NCBI GenBank assembly: GCA_902784615.1
Contig: CACZVN010000003.1
Span: 186,001-250,000 of the forward strand
Reading direction: 5' to 3'
Length of the DNA: 64,000 nucleotides
DNA from: an uncultured Prevotellaceae bacterium
Lineage (GTDB): Bacteria > Bacteroidota > Bacteroidia > Bacteroidales > Bacteroidaceae
Shown here piece after piece: positions 1 to 9,471 of this stretch (position 1 is the first letter of the stretch; every line of letters starts with the position of its first letter). The translations under genes and the position numbers were made by a program. The notes under the pieces are model-generated. The model was given only the letters and a program-made list of their open reading frames with translations, made no database searches and had not been told where the DNA came from.

Positions 1-305
1 CGATCCAATTCTTCACCTAGTGCCTTTGGTCCATGAATGTGCAGACGGGCTGTACGTCCCAATAGACCAAAGGTAGAAATCATGCCGATGAGTCCGAAAC
101 AGTGGTCTCCATGAAGGTGAGTGATAAAGACATGACTCAATTTCGTAAAACGGACACGGCTTTTACGCAGTTGCATCTGCGTTCCTTCCGAACAATCCAG
201 CATCAACACCTTATCACGCACCTCCACCACCTGAGACGAGGCGTTATGACGAAGGGTGGGAAGCGCACTTCCACACCCTAAGATATGTACCTTGAATGGT
301 TCCAC
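1..305 (-). CDS. rnz: Ribonuclease Z, N-terminal part (cut by window edge)
   Basis: About 101 codons of a metallo-beta-lactamase-fold tRNA 3'-endonuclease, which removes the 3' trailer of tRNA precursors in the cytoplasm. The reading frame is open to position 1, so the C-terminal two thirds lie outside the window. The zinc motif HLHGDH (HxHxDH) is at residues 63-68, preceded by the typical LDCSEGTQMQL stretch and the N-terminal HILGCGSALPT. I chose the GTG at 303-305 because no ATG lies near and it falls 6 nt after the stop of the upstream lipoprotein gene, suggesting co-transcription. The family call is secure; the exact start is less so. Confidence 0.9.
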   Translation of the reverse strand, partial: MEPFKVHILGCGSALPTLRHNASSQVVEVRDKVLMLDCSEGTQMQLRKSRVRFTKLSHVFITHLHGDHCFGLIGMISTFGLLGRTARLHIHGPKALGEELD

Positions 306-311
306 CTATTA

Positions 312-1004
312 TTATATCTTGTTGAACTCGTCGTTGGTATCTTCAAGTTCCAGTCCGTGCAGATCCACTTTGGGCTTTTCTTTCCAACGATTATATTCAA
401 ACGTCTCTATCTCGTCCTTGGGTTTATTGAGAGTACGGTATGCCAAGGTATCGGGACCAAGAGCCAGAATCTCATAACGGTTTTCTTCTTCCTCATCACC
501 GCCGCCTTCACGTACCAGCAGGATTTCCAAATCACCATTGAAAATTTTCCAAGTACGGTAGATGATGGTACTTTGGTCAATACTCTCTGCCACACCACCT
601 TCCTTAATACGGATACCGATTTCATCACTGCCATCCAAAGGATCCGGCATGACCCAGTCACCCAACAACGTATTCAGATTAATGACAATCTGTGCGTCCT
701 GAGTATCCTTGTCAACAACGACAGCTATACGGTCCGCAACCTGCAGACCACCGAAGACCTTACCACTTTCCGATGCTTTTTCCAGATTCAGCCGAAGTGT
801 ATCACCACTATCCGTAATCATCTCAAGCGTATTCATGGCCGTTCCTTCAGTACAAATACCATAAATCGTCTTGTCACGCGGTATCAGGTCCTCAACGGAT
901 ACAGAATCTTTTTCTACTGCAGCCTGCTGCTTTCCACTACCGCCACAACTGCCGAGTACAGATAAACTGGCAATTAAAACAAATAAAAAAGACACTTTCT
1001 TCAT
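312..1004 (-). CDS. Secreted lipoprotein, lipocalin-like
   Basis: A 230-residue protein with a lipoprotein signal: KK at residues 2-3, a hydrophobic stretch, then the lipobox LGSC with Cys about residue 20, followed by a Gly/Ser/Lys linker. The mature part (residues 45-225) is rich in beta strands and has the IYGICTEGTAMNTLEM start typical of a Bacteroidales lipocalin-like lipoprotein group; this match is from memory. It should be anchored in the outer or inner membrane facing the periplasm. Function is unknown. It sits between mazG (16 nt upstream) and rnz (6 nt downstream), all on the minus strand. Confidence 0.75.
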   Translation of the reverse strand: MKKVSFLFVLIASLSVLGSCGGSGKQQAAVEKDSVSVEDLIPRDKTIYGICTEGTAMNTLEMITDSGDTLRLNLEKASESGKVFGGLQVADRIAVVVDKDTQDAQIVINLNTLLGDWVMPDPLDGSDEIGIRIKEGGVAESIDQSTIIYRTWKIFNGDLEILLVREGGGDEEEENRYEILALGPDTLAYRTLNKPKDEIETFEYNRWKEKPKVDLHGLELEDTNDEFNKI

Positions 1005-1020
1005 AACACCTATTTTTATA

Positions 1021-1884
1021 TTATTGATTATTTTTCAATTTTTCTTTGGCCTCATTCCATAAAACATCCATCTCCTGAAGCGTCATATCTTTCAAAGGTT
1101 TACCGATCTTAATACTATGATCCTCAATATAATTGAAACGATCGATAAACTTTCGGTTTGTCTTCTCTAAAGCATTATCCGGATTCAGTTTATAGAGTCT
1201 GGCTGCATTGATGACGGAGAACAGGAAATCTCCCAATTCCTCCGTAGAGTGCTCTTTATCTTCCTTGGAAAGTTCAACCTCCAACTCATCCAGCTCTTCA
1301 CGAACCTTTTTCCACACATCCTGACGGTCTTCCCAGTCAAAGCCCACATTCCGGGCCTTATCCTGAATACGGTAAGCCTTGATCAGACTTGGCAGAGCCT
1401 CTGGCACACCAGAAAGTACACGCTCATTACCGTCTTGCTCCTTCAGTTTAATCTGCTCCCAGTTTTCCAACACCTGCGTGACGGTAGTTGGTTTCTTACC
1501 AGTTGTCGGTGCTTCATCCTCAGGCACATACGGCAGCGGCTTGGGATCCTCAGCGTCTATCTGCGAGGGATGATAGACATGCGGATGACGGGTAATCATC
1601 TTCCTTGTCAGAGCATTACAGACATCGGCCATGTCGAATTGTTCCTTTTCCTCAGCGATCTTCGCATAGAAGCAGATATGCAGCAGAACATCGCCCAACT
1701 CCTTGCAGATATCGGGGATATCGTTCTTGATGAGAGCATCGCAGAGTTCGTAGGTCTCCTCAATGGTATTGGGTCTCAGACTCTCGTTCGTCTGCTTCTT
1801 GTCCCATGGACAATTAGCCCTCAACGCATCCAGTACGTCGAGAAAGCGGCCGAAAGCCTGCATTTTTTCTTCTTTTGTGTGCAT
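1021..1884 (-). CDS. mazG: Nucleoside triphosphate pyrophosphohydrolase MazG
   Basis: A 287-residue cytoplasmic enzyme that hydrolyses (d)NTPs to monophosphates and pyrophosphate and helps clear damaged nucleotides. Two MazG repeats are visible. The first has NCPWDKKQT, the metal-binding EETYELCD and [12 protein letters not shown]. The second (from about residue 190) has [10 protein letters not shown] and [15 protein letters not shown]. Length matches E. coli-type MazG with two domains. A TATCTTTG promoter element lies 20 nt upstream of the ATG, back to back with the valS promoter. The lipoprotein and rnz follow closely and are probably in the same transcript. Confidence 0.93.
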   Translation of the reverse strand: MHTKEEKMQAFGRFLDVLDALRANCPWDKKQTNESLRPNTIEETYELCDALIKNDIPDICKELGDVLLHICFYAKIAEEKEQFDMADVCNALTRKMITRHPHVYHPSQIDAEDPKPLPYVPEDEAPTTGKKPTTVTQVLENWEQIKLKEQDGNERVLSGVPEALPSLIKAYRIQDKARNVGFDWEDRQDVWKKVREELDELEVELSKEDKEHSTEELGDFLFSVINAARLYKLNPDNALEKTNRKFIDRFNYIEDHSIKIGKPLKDMTLQEMDVLWNEAKEKLKNNQ

Positions 1885-1903
1885 ATTTTATTAAATATTG
1901 TGG

Positions 1904-1911
1904 CAAAGATA
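1904..1911 (-). promoter_or_regulatory. -7 element (TATCTTTG) for mazG
   Basis: Perfect match to the Bacteroidetes primary-sigma -7 consensus TAnnTTTG, 20 nt before the mazG ATG. No clear -33 TTTG was found at the expected spacing. Confidence 0.6.
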
Positions 1912-1933
1912 CAACTTTTCGCTGGATTTTTAC

Positions 1934-1941
1934 TAATTTTG
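1934..1941 (+). promoter_or_regulatory. -7 element (TAATTTTG) for valS
   Basis: TAnnTTTG match ending 30 nt before the valS ATG, divergent from the mazG promoter only 22 bp away. The two promoters share one short control region. Confidence 0.55.
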
Positions 1942-1971
1942 CAGCGATTTTTGAAAATAATTAAACAAAAT

Positions 1972-4677
1972 ATGGAACTTGCAAGTAAATATGACCCAAA
2001 AGAGGTCGAATCGAAATGGTATCAGTACTGGCTAGACCACAAACTTTTCGCCAGCAAACCCGACGGACGTGAACCTTACACCATCGTTATCCCACCGCCC
2101 AATGTAACAGGTGTGCTCCACATGGGACACATGCTCAACAATACGATTCAGGACATTCTGGTGCGTCGTGCCCGTATGGAGGGCAAGAACGCCTGTTGGG
2201 TACCAGGCACTGACCACGCCTCGATTGCTACGGAGGCCAAGGTGGTGAAGAAACTCGCCGAACAGGGTATCAAGAAGCACGACCTCACCCGTGACCAGTT
2301 CCTCGAGCATGCCTGGGACTGGACTCACGAGCACGGCGGTATCATCCTGAAGCAGTTGCGCCGTCTGGGTGCCAGCTGCGACTGGGACCGTACGGCCTTC
2401 ACCATGGACGAGACACGCAGTAAAAGCGTCATCAAGGTATTCGTTAACCTCTATAACAAAGGCTTGATCTATCGTGGTCTGCGCATGGTCAACTGGGATC
2501 CCAAGGCCCTGACGGCCCTCTCTACCGAGGAGGTGGTCTATAAGGAGGAGCAGAGCCATCTGTTCCACCTGAAATATTATGTAGATGGTCTGACTCAACT
2601 CGACAACGAGGAGGCGCTGAAGGCCGATGGTAACATCATCCACAAGGATGCCAAGGGTTACTACGCTGTCGTAGCCACCACCCGTCCTGAGACCATCATG
2701 GGTGATACCGCCATGTGTATCAACCCCAAGGATCCGAAGAACCAGTGGCTGAAAGGTCGCAAGGTCATCGTACCGCTGGTGAACCGTGTGATTCCTGTCA
2801 TCGAAGACCGTTACGTAGATATCGAGTTTGGTACGGGTTGCTTGAAGGTGACACCTGCCCACGATACCAATGACTATATGTTGGGTAAGACCCATAACCT
2901 CGAGACCATCGACATCTTCAATCCCGATGGTACCATCAGCGAGCAGAGTCCCATCTATGTCGGTATGGATCGTATGGACTGCCGCAAGCAGATTCAGAAG
3001 GATCTGCAGGAGGCTGGTCTGATGGAGAAGATTGAGGATTATACTAATAAGGTGGGCTACTCTGAGCGTAACCCTGACACACCTATTGAACCACGTCTCT
3101 CACTGCAGTGGTTCCTCAAGATGCAGCACTTTGCTGACATCGCACTGCCACCCGTGATGACTGGTGAGATGAAGTTCTATCCTGAGAAGTATAAGAACAC
3201 CTATAAAAACTGGCTGGAGAATATACAGGACTGGTGTATCTCCCGCCAGTTGTGGTGGGGTCACCGTATTCCTGCCTACTATTATAATGAGAACGACGAC
3301 TATGTCGTAGCCGAGACGCGTGAAGAGGCTCTCAAACTGGCTCAGCAGAAGTATCCGAAGGTGACGGATGCAGACCTGCGTCAGGACGAGGATGCCCTCG
3401 ACACCTGGTTCTCTTCATGGCTGTGGCCTGTATCGCTGTTCGACGGTATTAACAACCCTGGCAATGAGGAGATCAAGTACTACTACCCCACCTCTGACCT
3501 CGTGACGGCTCCCGATATCATTTTCTTCTGGGTGGCCCGCATGATCATGGCTGGTGAGGAGTACATGGGTACCTTCCCCTTCAAGAACGTCTATTTCACA
3601 GGTATCGTCCGCGACAAGTTAGGTCGTAAGATGTCGAAGTCGTTGGGTAACAGCCCCGATCCTATCGAACTCATCGAGAAGTTCGGTGCCGACGGTGTGC
3701 GCATGGGTATGATGCTCTCTGCTCCTGCTGGTAACGATATACTCTTCGACGAGGCTCTCTGCGAACAGGGACGTAACTTCAACAATAAGATCTGGAACGC
3801 TTTCCGTCTCGTGAAAGGATGGAAGGTGGCAGATATCGAACAGTCTGAGGCCGGCAAGACAGCCACCACGTGGTTCGAGGCCAAACTGCGCCAGACCAAT
3901 GCCGAAGTTGACGACCTTTTCAAGAAATACCGTATCTCCGAGGCCCTGATGGCTGTCTATAAGCTCTTCTGGGACGAGTTCTCCAGTTGGTATCTGGAGA
4001 TGGTGAAGCCCGCCTACGTCAATGGTGAGGCACAACCCCTCGACAAGCAGACCTACGACAAGACCCTCGAGTTCTTCGAGATCCTGCTGAAGATGCTCCA
4101 TCCGTTCATGCCGTTCATCACCGAGGAACTGTGGCAGCACCTCTACGATCGTCAGGAGGGAGAGTCGATCATGCGCGACAAACTGGAACTCCCCGCTCCT
4201 ACTGAGGCCGACAACCAACTCGCAGCCCAGATCGAGAACGTGAAGCAGATCGTCTCTGGTGTCCGTATGGTGCGTTCCTCCAAGAACATTGCTCCGAAGG
4301 AGCAACTCGAACTGCAGGTGGTAGGTCAGAACGACTACGCCGACTTCTATCCCGTCATCATCAAGATGGCCAATCTGAGCGCTATCAATATTGTCGTAGA
4401 GAAAGATCCGACAGCCTCCGCCTTCATGGTGGGAACCGACGAGTTTGCCGTTCCCCTTGGCAATATGATCGACGTGGAGGCTGAGATCCAGAAGATGGAA
4501 GCCCAGCTCCAGCACCTTGAAGGATTCCTCGCTGGTGTGAAGAAGAAACTCTCCAACGAGCGTTTCGTGGCTAACGCCCCTGAACAGGTCGTAGCCCTGG
4601 AGCGTAAGAAGCAGAGCGACTCCGAGGAGAAGATCGCCTCACTGAAAGAATCCATCGCCGCATTAAGAAACAAATAA
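1972..4677 (+). CDS. valS: Valine--tRNA ligase
   Basis: A 901-residue class I aminoacyl-tRNA synthetase that charges tRNA-Val in the cytoplasm. The HIGH motif appears as HMGH at residues 50-53 after PPPNVTGVL, and KMSKS at about 553-557. The editing domain ([12 protein letters not shown]) and a C-terminal coiled-coil arm ([20 protein letters not shown]) are present. Length is normal. The frame is open far upstream, but I start at the ATG at 1972 because it begins the conserved [13 protein letters not shown] and follows the promoter at 1934-1941. carB begins 17 nt after the stop. Confidence 0.97.
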   Translation: MELASKYDPKEVESKWYQYWLDHKLFASKPDGREPYTIVIPPPNVTGVLHMGHMLNNTIQDILVRRARMEGKNACWVPGTDHASIATEAKVVKKLAEQGIKKHDLTRDQFLEHAWDWTHEHGGIILKQLRRLGASCDWDRTAFTMDETRSKSVIKVFVNLYNKGLIYRGLRMVNWDPKALTALSTEEVVYKEEQSHLFHLKYYVDGLTQLDNEEALKADGNIIHKDAKGYYAVVATTRPETIMGDTAMCINPKDPKNQWLKGRKVIVPLVNRVIPVIEDRYVDIEFGTGCLKVTPAHDTNDYMLGKTHNLETIDIFNPDGTISEQSPIYVGMDRMDCRKQIQKDLQEAGLMEKIEDYTNKVGYSERNPDTPIEPRLSLQWFLKMQHFADIALPPVMTGEMKFYPEKYKNTYKNWLENIQDWCISRQLWWGHRIPAYYYNENDDYVVAETREEALKLAQQKYPKVTDADLRQDEDALDTWFSSWLWPVSLFDGINNPGNEEIKYYYPTSDLVTAPDIIFFWVARMIMAGEEYMGTFPFKNVYFTGIVRDKLGRKMSKSLGNSPDPIELIEKFGADGVRMGMMLSAPAGNDILFDEALCEQGRNFNNKIWNAFRLVKGWKVADIEQSEAGKTATTWFEAKLRQTNAEVDDLFKKYRISEALMAVYKLFWDEFSSWYLEMVKPAYVNGEAQPLDKQTYDKTLEFFEILLKMLHPFMPFITEELWQHLYDRQEGESIMRDKLELPAPTEADNQLAAQIENVKQIVSGVRMVRSSKNIAPKEQLELQVVGQNDYADFYPVIIKMANLSAINIVVEKDPTASAFMVGTDEFAVPLGNMIDVEAEIQKMEAQLQHLEGFLAGVKKKLSNERFVANAPEQVVALERKKQSDSEEKIASLKESIAALRNK

Positions 4678-4694
4678 AAACAACCAATATTAGT

Positions 4695-7600
4695 ATGAAG
4701 AAAGAACTGAAGAAGGTGCTTGTTCTTGGCTCGGGCGCCTTGAAAATCGGACAAGCCGGTGAGTTCGACTACTCTGGCTCCCAGGCTCTGAAAGCACTTC
4801 GTGAGGAAGGCATCAAGAGTGTGCTCGTCAACCCCAACATCGCAACCATCCAGACCTCGGAAGGTATTGCCGACAATGTATATTTCCAGCCAGTAAACAC
4901 CCACTTCGTGACGGAGATCATCAAGAAGGAGCGTCCTGACGGTATCCTGTTGGCCTTCGGTGGTCAGACCGCCCTGAACTGTGGTACTGAACTCTACCTG
5001 AACGGTACGCTGAAGGAATATGGTGTAGAGGTATTAGGTACGAGCGTGGAGGCCATCATGAACACAGAGGACCGCGACCTCTTCGTGAAGAAGTTGGGTG
5101 AGGTTGATCTGAAGGTACCCGTGTCTCACGCCGTGGAGTCGATGGAAGATGCCCTGAAGGCCGCCCACGAGATCGGTTTCCCGATTATGATCCGTTCTGC
5201 CTACGCCCTCGGTGGTCTTGGCTCAGGTATCTGTCCTGACGAGAAGACCTTCATCGAACTGGCTGAGTCAGCCTTCACCTTCGCCCCGCAGATCCTTGTC
5301 GAGGAGTCACTGAAGGGTTGGAAGGAGATCGAGTTCGAGTGCATCCGCGATGCCAACGACCGTTGCTTCACCGTGGCTTCCATGGAGAACTTCGATCCCC
5401 TCGGTATCCACACGGGTGAGTCCATCGTCGTAGCCCCGACCTGCTCACTGAAGGAGGATCAGGTGAAGATGCTGCAGGAGATCACCATCAAGTGTGTGAA
5501 GCACCTGAACATCGTCGGTGAGTGCAACATTCAGTTCGCCTTCAACGCCATCACCAACGACTACCGTATCATCGAGATCAACGCCCGTCTGAGCCGTTCT
5601 TCTGCTCTGGCTTCCAAGGCCACGGGTTATCCCCTCGCCTTCGTCGCTGCCAAGATTGCCCTCGGCTACACGCTCGATCAGATCGGTGAGATGGGTACGA
5701 CCTCATCAGCCTATGTCGCTCCGAGCCTCGACTATATGATCTGTAAGATCCCCCGTTGGGACCTGACGAAGTTTGCTGGTGTGAGCCGTCTGATTGGTTC
5801 TTCGATGAAGTCCGTCGGTGAGATCATGAGTATCGGCCGCAGTTTCGAGGAGATGATGCAGAAGGGTCTGCGTATGATCGGACAGGGCATGCACGGCTTC
5901 GTAGGCAACGACCATACGAAGTTCGATGACCTTGACGATGCTCTGGCTAATCCTACCGACCTGCGTATCTTCGCCATCGCCCAGGCACTCGAAGAGGGTT
6001 ATACCATCGAACGTATCGAGGAACTCACGAAGATCGACGTCTGGTTCCTGGAGCGTCTGAAGCATATCGTGGATCTGAAGCACGAGCTGATGAAATACAA
6101 CAAACTCGAGGAGTTGCCCGATGAATTGCTCTTGGAGGTGAAGCGCTGTGGTTTCTCCGACTTCCAGATTGCCCGTTTCGTGCTGAAGTCACAGAAGACC
6201 AATATGGAGAAGGAGAACCTCGAGGTGCGCAAGTACCGTAAGCAGAAGGGCATCGTACCTTCCGTGAAACGTATCCCCACCGTGGCCTCTGAGCATCCCG
6301 AACTGACCAACTACCTCTATTTCACCTACACGCACACACCCGCCTTTGGTGATCCTACAGGTGAGAAATATGTGGCAGCCCACGACATCAACTACTACAA
6401 CCACGAGAAGTCTGTTGTGGTATTGGGCTCTGGTGCCTATCGCATTGGTTCGTCCGTTGAGTTCGACTGGTGTTCTGTGAACGCCATCAACACGGCCCGC
6501 AAACTGGGTTATAAGAGTATCATGATCAACTACAACCCCGAGACCGTTTCTACCGACTACGACATGTGCGACCGCCTCTATTTCGACGAACTGTCGATGG
6601 AGCGCGTGCTCGATGTCATCGACCTCGAACAGCCGCGTGGTGTGGTGGTCTCCGTAGGTGGTCAGATCCCCAACAACCTCGCCATGAAACTCCACCGTCA
6701 GGGTGTGCCCGTATTGGGTACGTCACCTGTGGATATCGACCGTGCAGAGAACCGCGATAAGTTCTCGGCCATGCTCGACAAACTGGGCATCGACCAGCCC
6801 GCCTGGCAGGCACTCACCTCGTTCGACGATGTGAAGGAGTTCGTAGCCAAGGTGGGCTATCCCGTATTGGTTCGTCCGTCGTATGTACTCTCGGGTGCTG
6901 CCATGAACGTCTGCTACGACGAAGAAGAGCTGCATCGTTTCCTGAACATGGCTACCGAGGTGTCGAAGGAGTTCCCCGTGGTGGTGTCTAAGTTCATGAC
7001 CGAGACCAAGGAGATTGAGTTCGACGCCGTGGCCGACAAGGGCGAGGTGGTCGAGTACGCCATCTCCGAGCATGTGGAGTATGCTGGTGTGCACTCTGGT
7101 GACGCCACGATGGTATTCCCTGCCCAGAACATCTACTTCTCGACGATCCGTCAGATTAAGAAGATCGCGCGTAAGATCGCTGCCGAACTGAACATCTCTG
7201 GTCCGTTCAATATCCAGTTCCTGGCCAAGAACCGTGAGGTGAAGGTCATCGAGTGTAACCTCCGCGCCTCTCGTTCGTTCCCCTTCGTATCGAAGATCCT
7301 GAAGCGCAACTTCATCGAGACGGCTACGAAGATCATGCTCGACGCCCCCTATCAGCGTCCTGACAAGAGCGAGTTCGACATCGACCGTATCGGTGTGAAA
7401 GCCAGCCAGTTCTCTTTCGCCCGTCTGCAGAATGCCGACCCTGTGCTGGGTGTGGATATGAGCTCTACGGGTGAGGTTGGCTGCTTGGGCGACGACCTGA
7501 ACGAGGCCCTGCTGAACAGTTTGATCGCAACGGGTTACTCCATTCCTAAGGATGCCGTGCTGATCTCCTCTGGTGGTGCCAAGGGTAAGGTGTCTCTCCT

Positions 7601-7955
7601 GGAGCCCGCCCAGCAACTCGCCAAGAAGGGTTACACCATCTACGCTACTGGTGGTACGGCTAAGTTCTTCAACGACAACGGTGTGAAGGCGGTGGCTGTC
7701 GCATGGCCCGACGAGGATGGCGATAACAACGTGATGGATCTCATCTCGCAGCATAAGGTGGGCTTGGTGATCAACGTGCCTAAAAACCACACCAGCCGTG
7801 AGTTGACCAACGGTTACAAGATCCGTCGTGGTGCCATTGATCACAATATTCCTCTGATGACCAATGTCCGTCTGGCCAAGGCCTTCATCGAGGCCTTCAC
7901 CGCCATGAGTCTCGACGATGTGAAGATCAAGTCCTGGCAGGAGTATAATGCTTAA
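4695..7955 (+). CDS. carB: Carbamoyl-phosphate synthase large subunit
   Basis: A 1086-residue protein with two ATP-grasp halves that makes carbamoyl phosphate for pyrimidines and arginine, normally with the glutaminase subunit CarA, which is not in this window. The first half starts with KKVLVLGSGALKIGQAGEFD and carries the carboxyphosphate site. The second half repeats the fold from about residue 560 (KSVVVLGSGAYRIGSSVEFD). A C-terminal MGS-like allosteric domain (SGGAKGKVSLLEPAQQLAKK onward) closes the protein. Length is full. It follows valS by 17 nt and overlaps the next gene by 8 nt, so it is likely part of a valS-carB-yigZ-LytTR transcript. Confidence 0.97.
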   Translation: MKKELKKVLVLGSGALKIGQAGEFDYSGSQALKALREEGIKSVLVNPNIATIQTSEGIADNVYFQPVNTHFVTEIIKKERPDGILLAFGGQTALNCGTELYLNGTLKEYGVEVLGTSVEAIMNTEDRDLFVKKLGEVDLKVPVSHAVESMEDALKAAHEIGFPIMIRSAYALGGLGSGICPDEKTFIELAESAFTFAPQILVEESLKGWKEIEFECIRDANDRCFTVASMENFDPLGIHTGESIVVAPTCSLKEDQVKMLQEITIKCVKHLNIVGECNIQFAFNAITNDYRIIEINARLSRSSALASKATGYPLAFVAAKIALGYTLDQIGEMGTTSSAYVAPSLDYMICKIPRWDLTKFAGVSRLIGSSMKSVGEIMSIGRSFEEMMQKGLRMIGQGMHGFVGNDHTKFDDLDDALANPTDLRIFAIAQALEEGYTIERIEELTKIDVWFLERLKHIVDLKHELMKYNKLEELPDELLLEVKRCGFSDFQIARFVLKSQKTNMEKENLEVRKYRKQKGIVPSVKRIPTVASEHPELTNYLYFTYTHTPAFGDPTGEKYVAAHDINYYNHEKSVVVLGSGAYRIGSSVEFDWCSVNAINTARKLGYKSIMINYNPETVSTDYDMCDRLYFDELSMERVLDVIDLEQPRGVVVSVGGQIPNNLAMKLHRQGVPVLGTSPVDIDRAENRDKFSAMLDKLGIDQPAWQALTSFDDVKEFVAKVGYPVLVRPSYVLSGAAMNVCYDEEELHRFLNMATEVSKEFPVVVSKFMTETKEIEFDAVADKGEVVEYAISEHVEYAGVHSGDATMVFPAQNIYFSTIRQIKKIARKIAAELNISGPFNIQFLAKNREVKVIECNLRASRSFPFVSKILKRNFIETATKIMLDAPYQRPDKSEFDIDRIGVKASQFSFARLQNADPVLGVDMSSTGEVGCLGDDLNEALLNSLIATGYSIPKDAVLISSGGAKGKVSLLEPAQQLAKKGYTIYATGGTAKFFNDNGVKAVAVAWPDEDGDNNVMDLISQHKVGLVINVPKNHTSRELTNGYKIRRGAIDHNIPLMTNVRLAKAFIEAFTAMSLDDVKIKSWQEYNA

Positions 7956-8535
7956 CGACGAGTATAAGACGATCAAGACCGGAGGCGAGGGCTACTACAC
8001 TGACAAGCGTAGCAAGTTCCTCGCCTTCGCTCATCATGTGGAGAGCGTCGATGAGATCAAGGAGATCCTTTCTGGCTATCGCAAGAAATACTACGACGCC
8101 CGCCATGTCTGCTACGCCTATATGCTCGGTCCTGAGCGCACGGAGTTCCGTGCCAACGACGATGGCGAGCCCTCCTCCACAGCCGGCAAACCCATCCTCG
8201 GACAGATCAACTCACAGGAACTCACGGATATCCTCATCGTCGTGGTACGCTACTACGGGGGTGTGAACCTGGGCACCAGCGGTCTGATCGTCGCCTATCG
8301 CGAAGCCGCTGCCGATGCCATCGCACACTGCACGATAGAGACCCGTCAGGTCGAAGAGGTCATCACCTACTCCTTCGCCTACCCCATGATGAACGACGTG
8401 ATGCGCATCGTCAAGGAGATGAACCCGCGTATCGTCTCGCAATCCTATGACAATACCTGTGAGATCAAGCTTAGCATCCGCCAGTCAGAAGCCGAGGCCC
8501 TCAGAAACAAACTGTCGAAACTGTCCTTCGAATAG
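7948..8535 (+). CDS. YigZ/IMPACT family protein
   Basis: A 195-residue cytoplasmic protein with the UPF0029/IMPACT N-terminal domain: YTDKRSKFLAFAHHVES, the DARHVCYAY core, and RANDDGEPSSTAGKPILGQI followed by VVVRYYGGVNLGTSGL, which are the family signatures. A short alpha/beta C-terminal domain follows. The molecular role is not settled in bacteria; the eukaryotic relative IMPACT acts on translation control. The ATG lies inside the carB 3' end, with an 8-nt overlap in another frame, which suggests translational coupling. The next gene starts 2 nt after the stop. Confidence 0.9.
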   Translation: MLNDEYKTIKTGGEGYYTDKRSKFLAFAHHVESVDEIKEILSGYRKKYYDARHVCYAYMLGPERTEFRANDDGEPSSTAGKPILGQINSQELTDILIVVVRYYGGVNLGTSGLIVAYREAAADAIAHCTIETRQVEEVITYSFAYPMMNDVMRIVKEMNPRIVSQSYDNTCEIKLSIRQSEAEALRNKLSKLSFE

Positions 8536-8537
8536 AT

Positions 8538-9359
8538 ATGTCTTTCCTCAACAGAAAATACCCGTTCCCACCGAGCAGTCACTGGCTGAGAGACTGCGCC
8601 ATCTACTGCGCCATCGTATTTCTGATTCTCTACCTGCTGCAGCCCTTCGGGTTCAGCATGTATCAGGGCAACAAACTGTTGTTAGCCCTGCTGTTCGGGG
8701 CTGTCACCTTCGGTTGCTGTCTGGTCTATGGATTCGTTGAGCGGCCCCTCATTCAGCGTGTCTCGCCTTGGCGCATCTGGCACGAGGCACTGTCTATATT
8801 GGCGTTGATCCTGTTTGTCGGTATATGCAACTTCCTGGTGTGCTCAGTGGTGTTTGATTTTCCGATCACACTCAGTTCCTTCCTGATGTTCCTCTACTGG
8901 ACGCTGATTATCGGTATGATCGTGACGGTATGCTCCATCAGTCTGAACTATTACCGCCATCTGCGCAACCAGTTGGAGACGCTGCTCAACAAGACCACGG
9001 AGCAGCAGACGGGCATCGTCATCACCATCCACGACACCAACGTCAGGGGCAACGACCTGCAACTGCCCATCAACGACCTGCTGTATATCGAGGCCCAGAA
9101 GAACAATGTGGCCGTGAGTTACGTGAAGGACGACAAGATTGCCACCACGGAACTCCACACGACACTCAGCGCTGTGCTCGACGACCTGAAGGAATTTGAG
9201 AACATCTTCCAGTGCCACCGCTCGTTTGTGGTGAACCTGAACAACATCACCTCGGCCCAGGGCAACTCCAACGGCTACCAGTTGAAATTGGGAAAATGCA
9301 CGACGATGGTACCCGTTTCCCGTACCTACGTGCCGAAACTCAAGTCGTTTATCGCTTAG
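8538..9359 (+). CDS. Membrane-anchored LytTR transcription regulator
   Basis: A 273-residue protein with four predicted membrane helices (about residues 18-40, 46-66, 84-106, 113-136) and then a cytoplasmic linker and a LytTR DNA-binding domain (about 168-270). LytTR hallmarks are LLYIEAQKNNVAVSYV and FQCHRSFVVNLNNI with the ending MVPVSRTYVPKLKSF. No receiver domain is present, so it is not a classical response regulator and may sense a signal through its membrane part. It follows yigZ by 2 nt and lies 112 nt upstream of a TonB-dependent receptor, which I infer to be a candidate target. Confidence 0.88.
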   Translation: MSFLNRKYPFPPSSHWLRDCAIYCAIVFLILYLLQPFGFSMYQGNKLLLALLFGAVTFGCCLVYGFVERPLIQRVSPWRIWHEALSILALILFVGICNFLVCSVVFDFPITLSSFLMFLYWTLIIGMIVTVCSISLNYYRHLRNQLETLLNKTTEQQTGIVITIHDTNVRGNDLQLPINDLLYIEAQKNNVAVSYVKDDKIATTELHTTLSAVLDDLKEFENIFQCHRSFVVNLNNITSAQGNSNGYQLKLGKCTTMVPVSRTYVPKLKSFIA

Positions 9360-9435
9360 TCACTCATCCTTTTTCTTAGTCATTCGTCCACTGGCATAGT
9401 CTTCTGTCAGCCGTTTTAGTTGTCTGTCACAGGAA

Positions 9436-9467
9436 TTTGGAGGATATCATTTCTGTGTCTATCTTTG
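9436..9467 (+). promoter_or_regulatory. Primary-sigma promoter of the TonB receptor gene
   Basis: -33 TTTG at 9436-9439, 20-bp spacer, -7 TATCTTTG at 9460-9467: a full Bacteroidetes consensus promoter. It ends only 4 nt before the ATG at 9472. Confidence 0.7.
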
Positions 9468-9471
9468 CAGC

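Noticed and set aside
1249..1971. Upstream extension of the valS frame
   Set aside because: It covers the mazG gene on the other strand and the divergent promoters; conserved ValRS sequence starts at 1972.
6723..7976. 417-codon open frame antisense to carB
   Set aside because: Codon-bias shadow of carB: no start context, His/Val/Leu-rich and no domain; the sense gene is certain.
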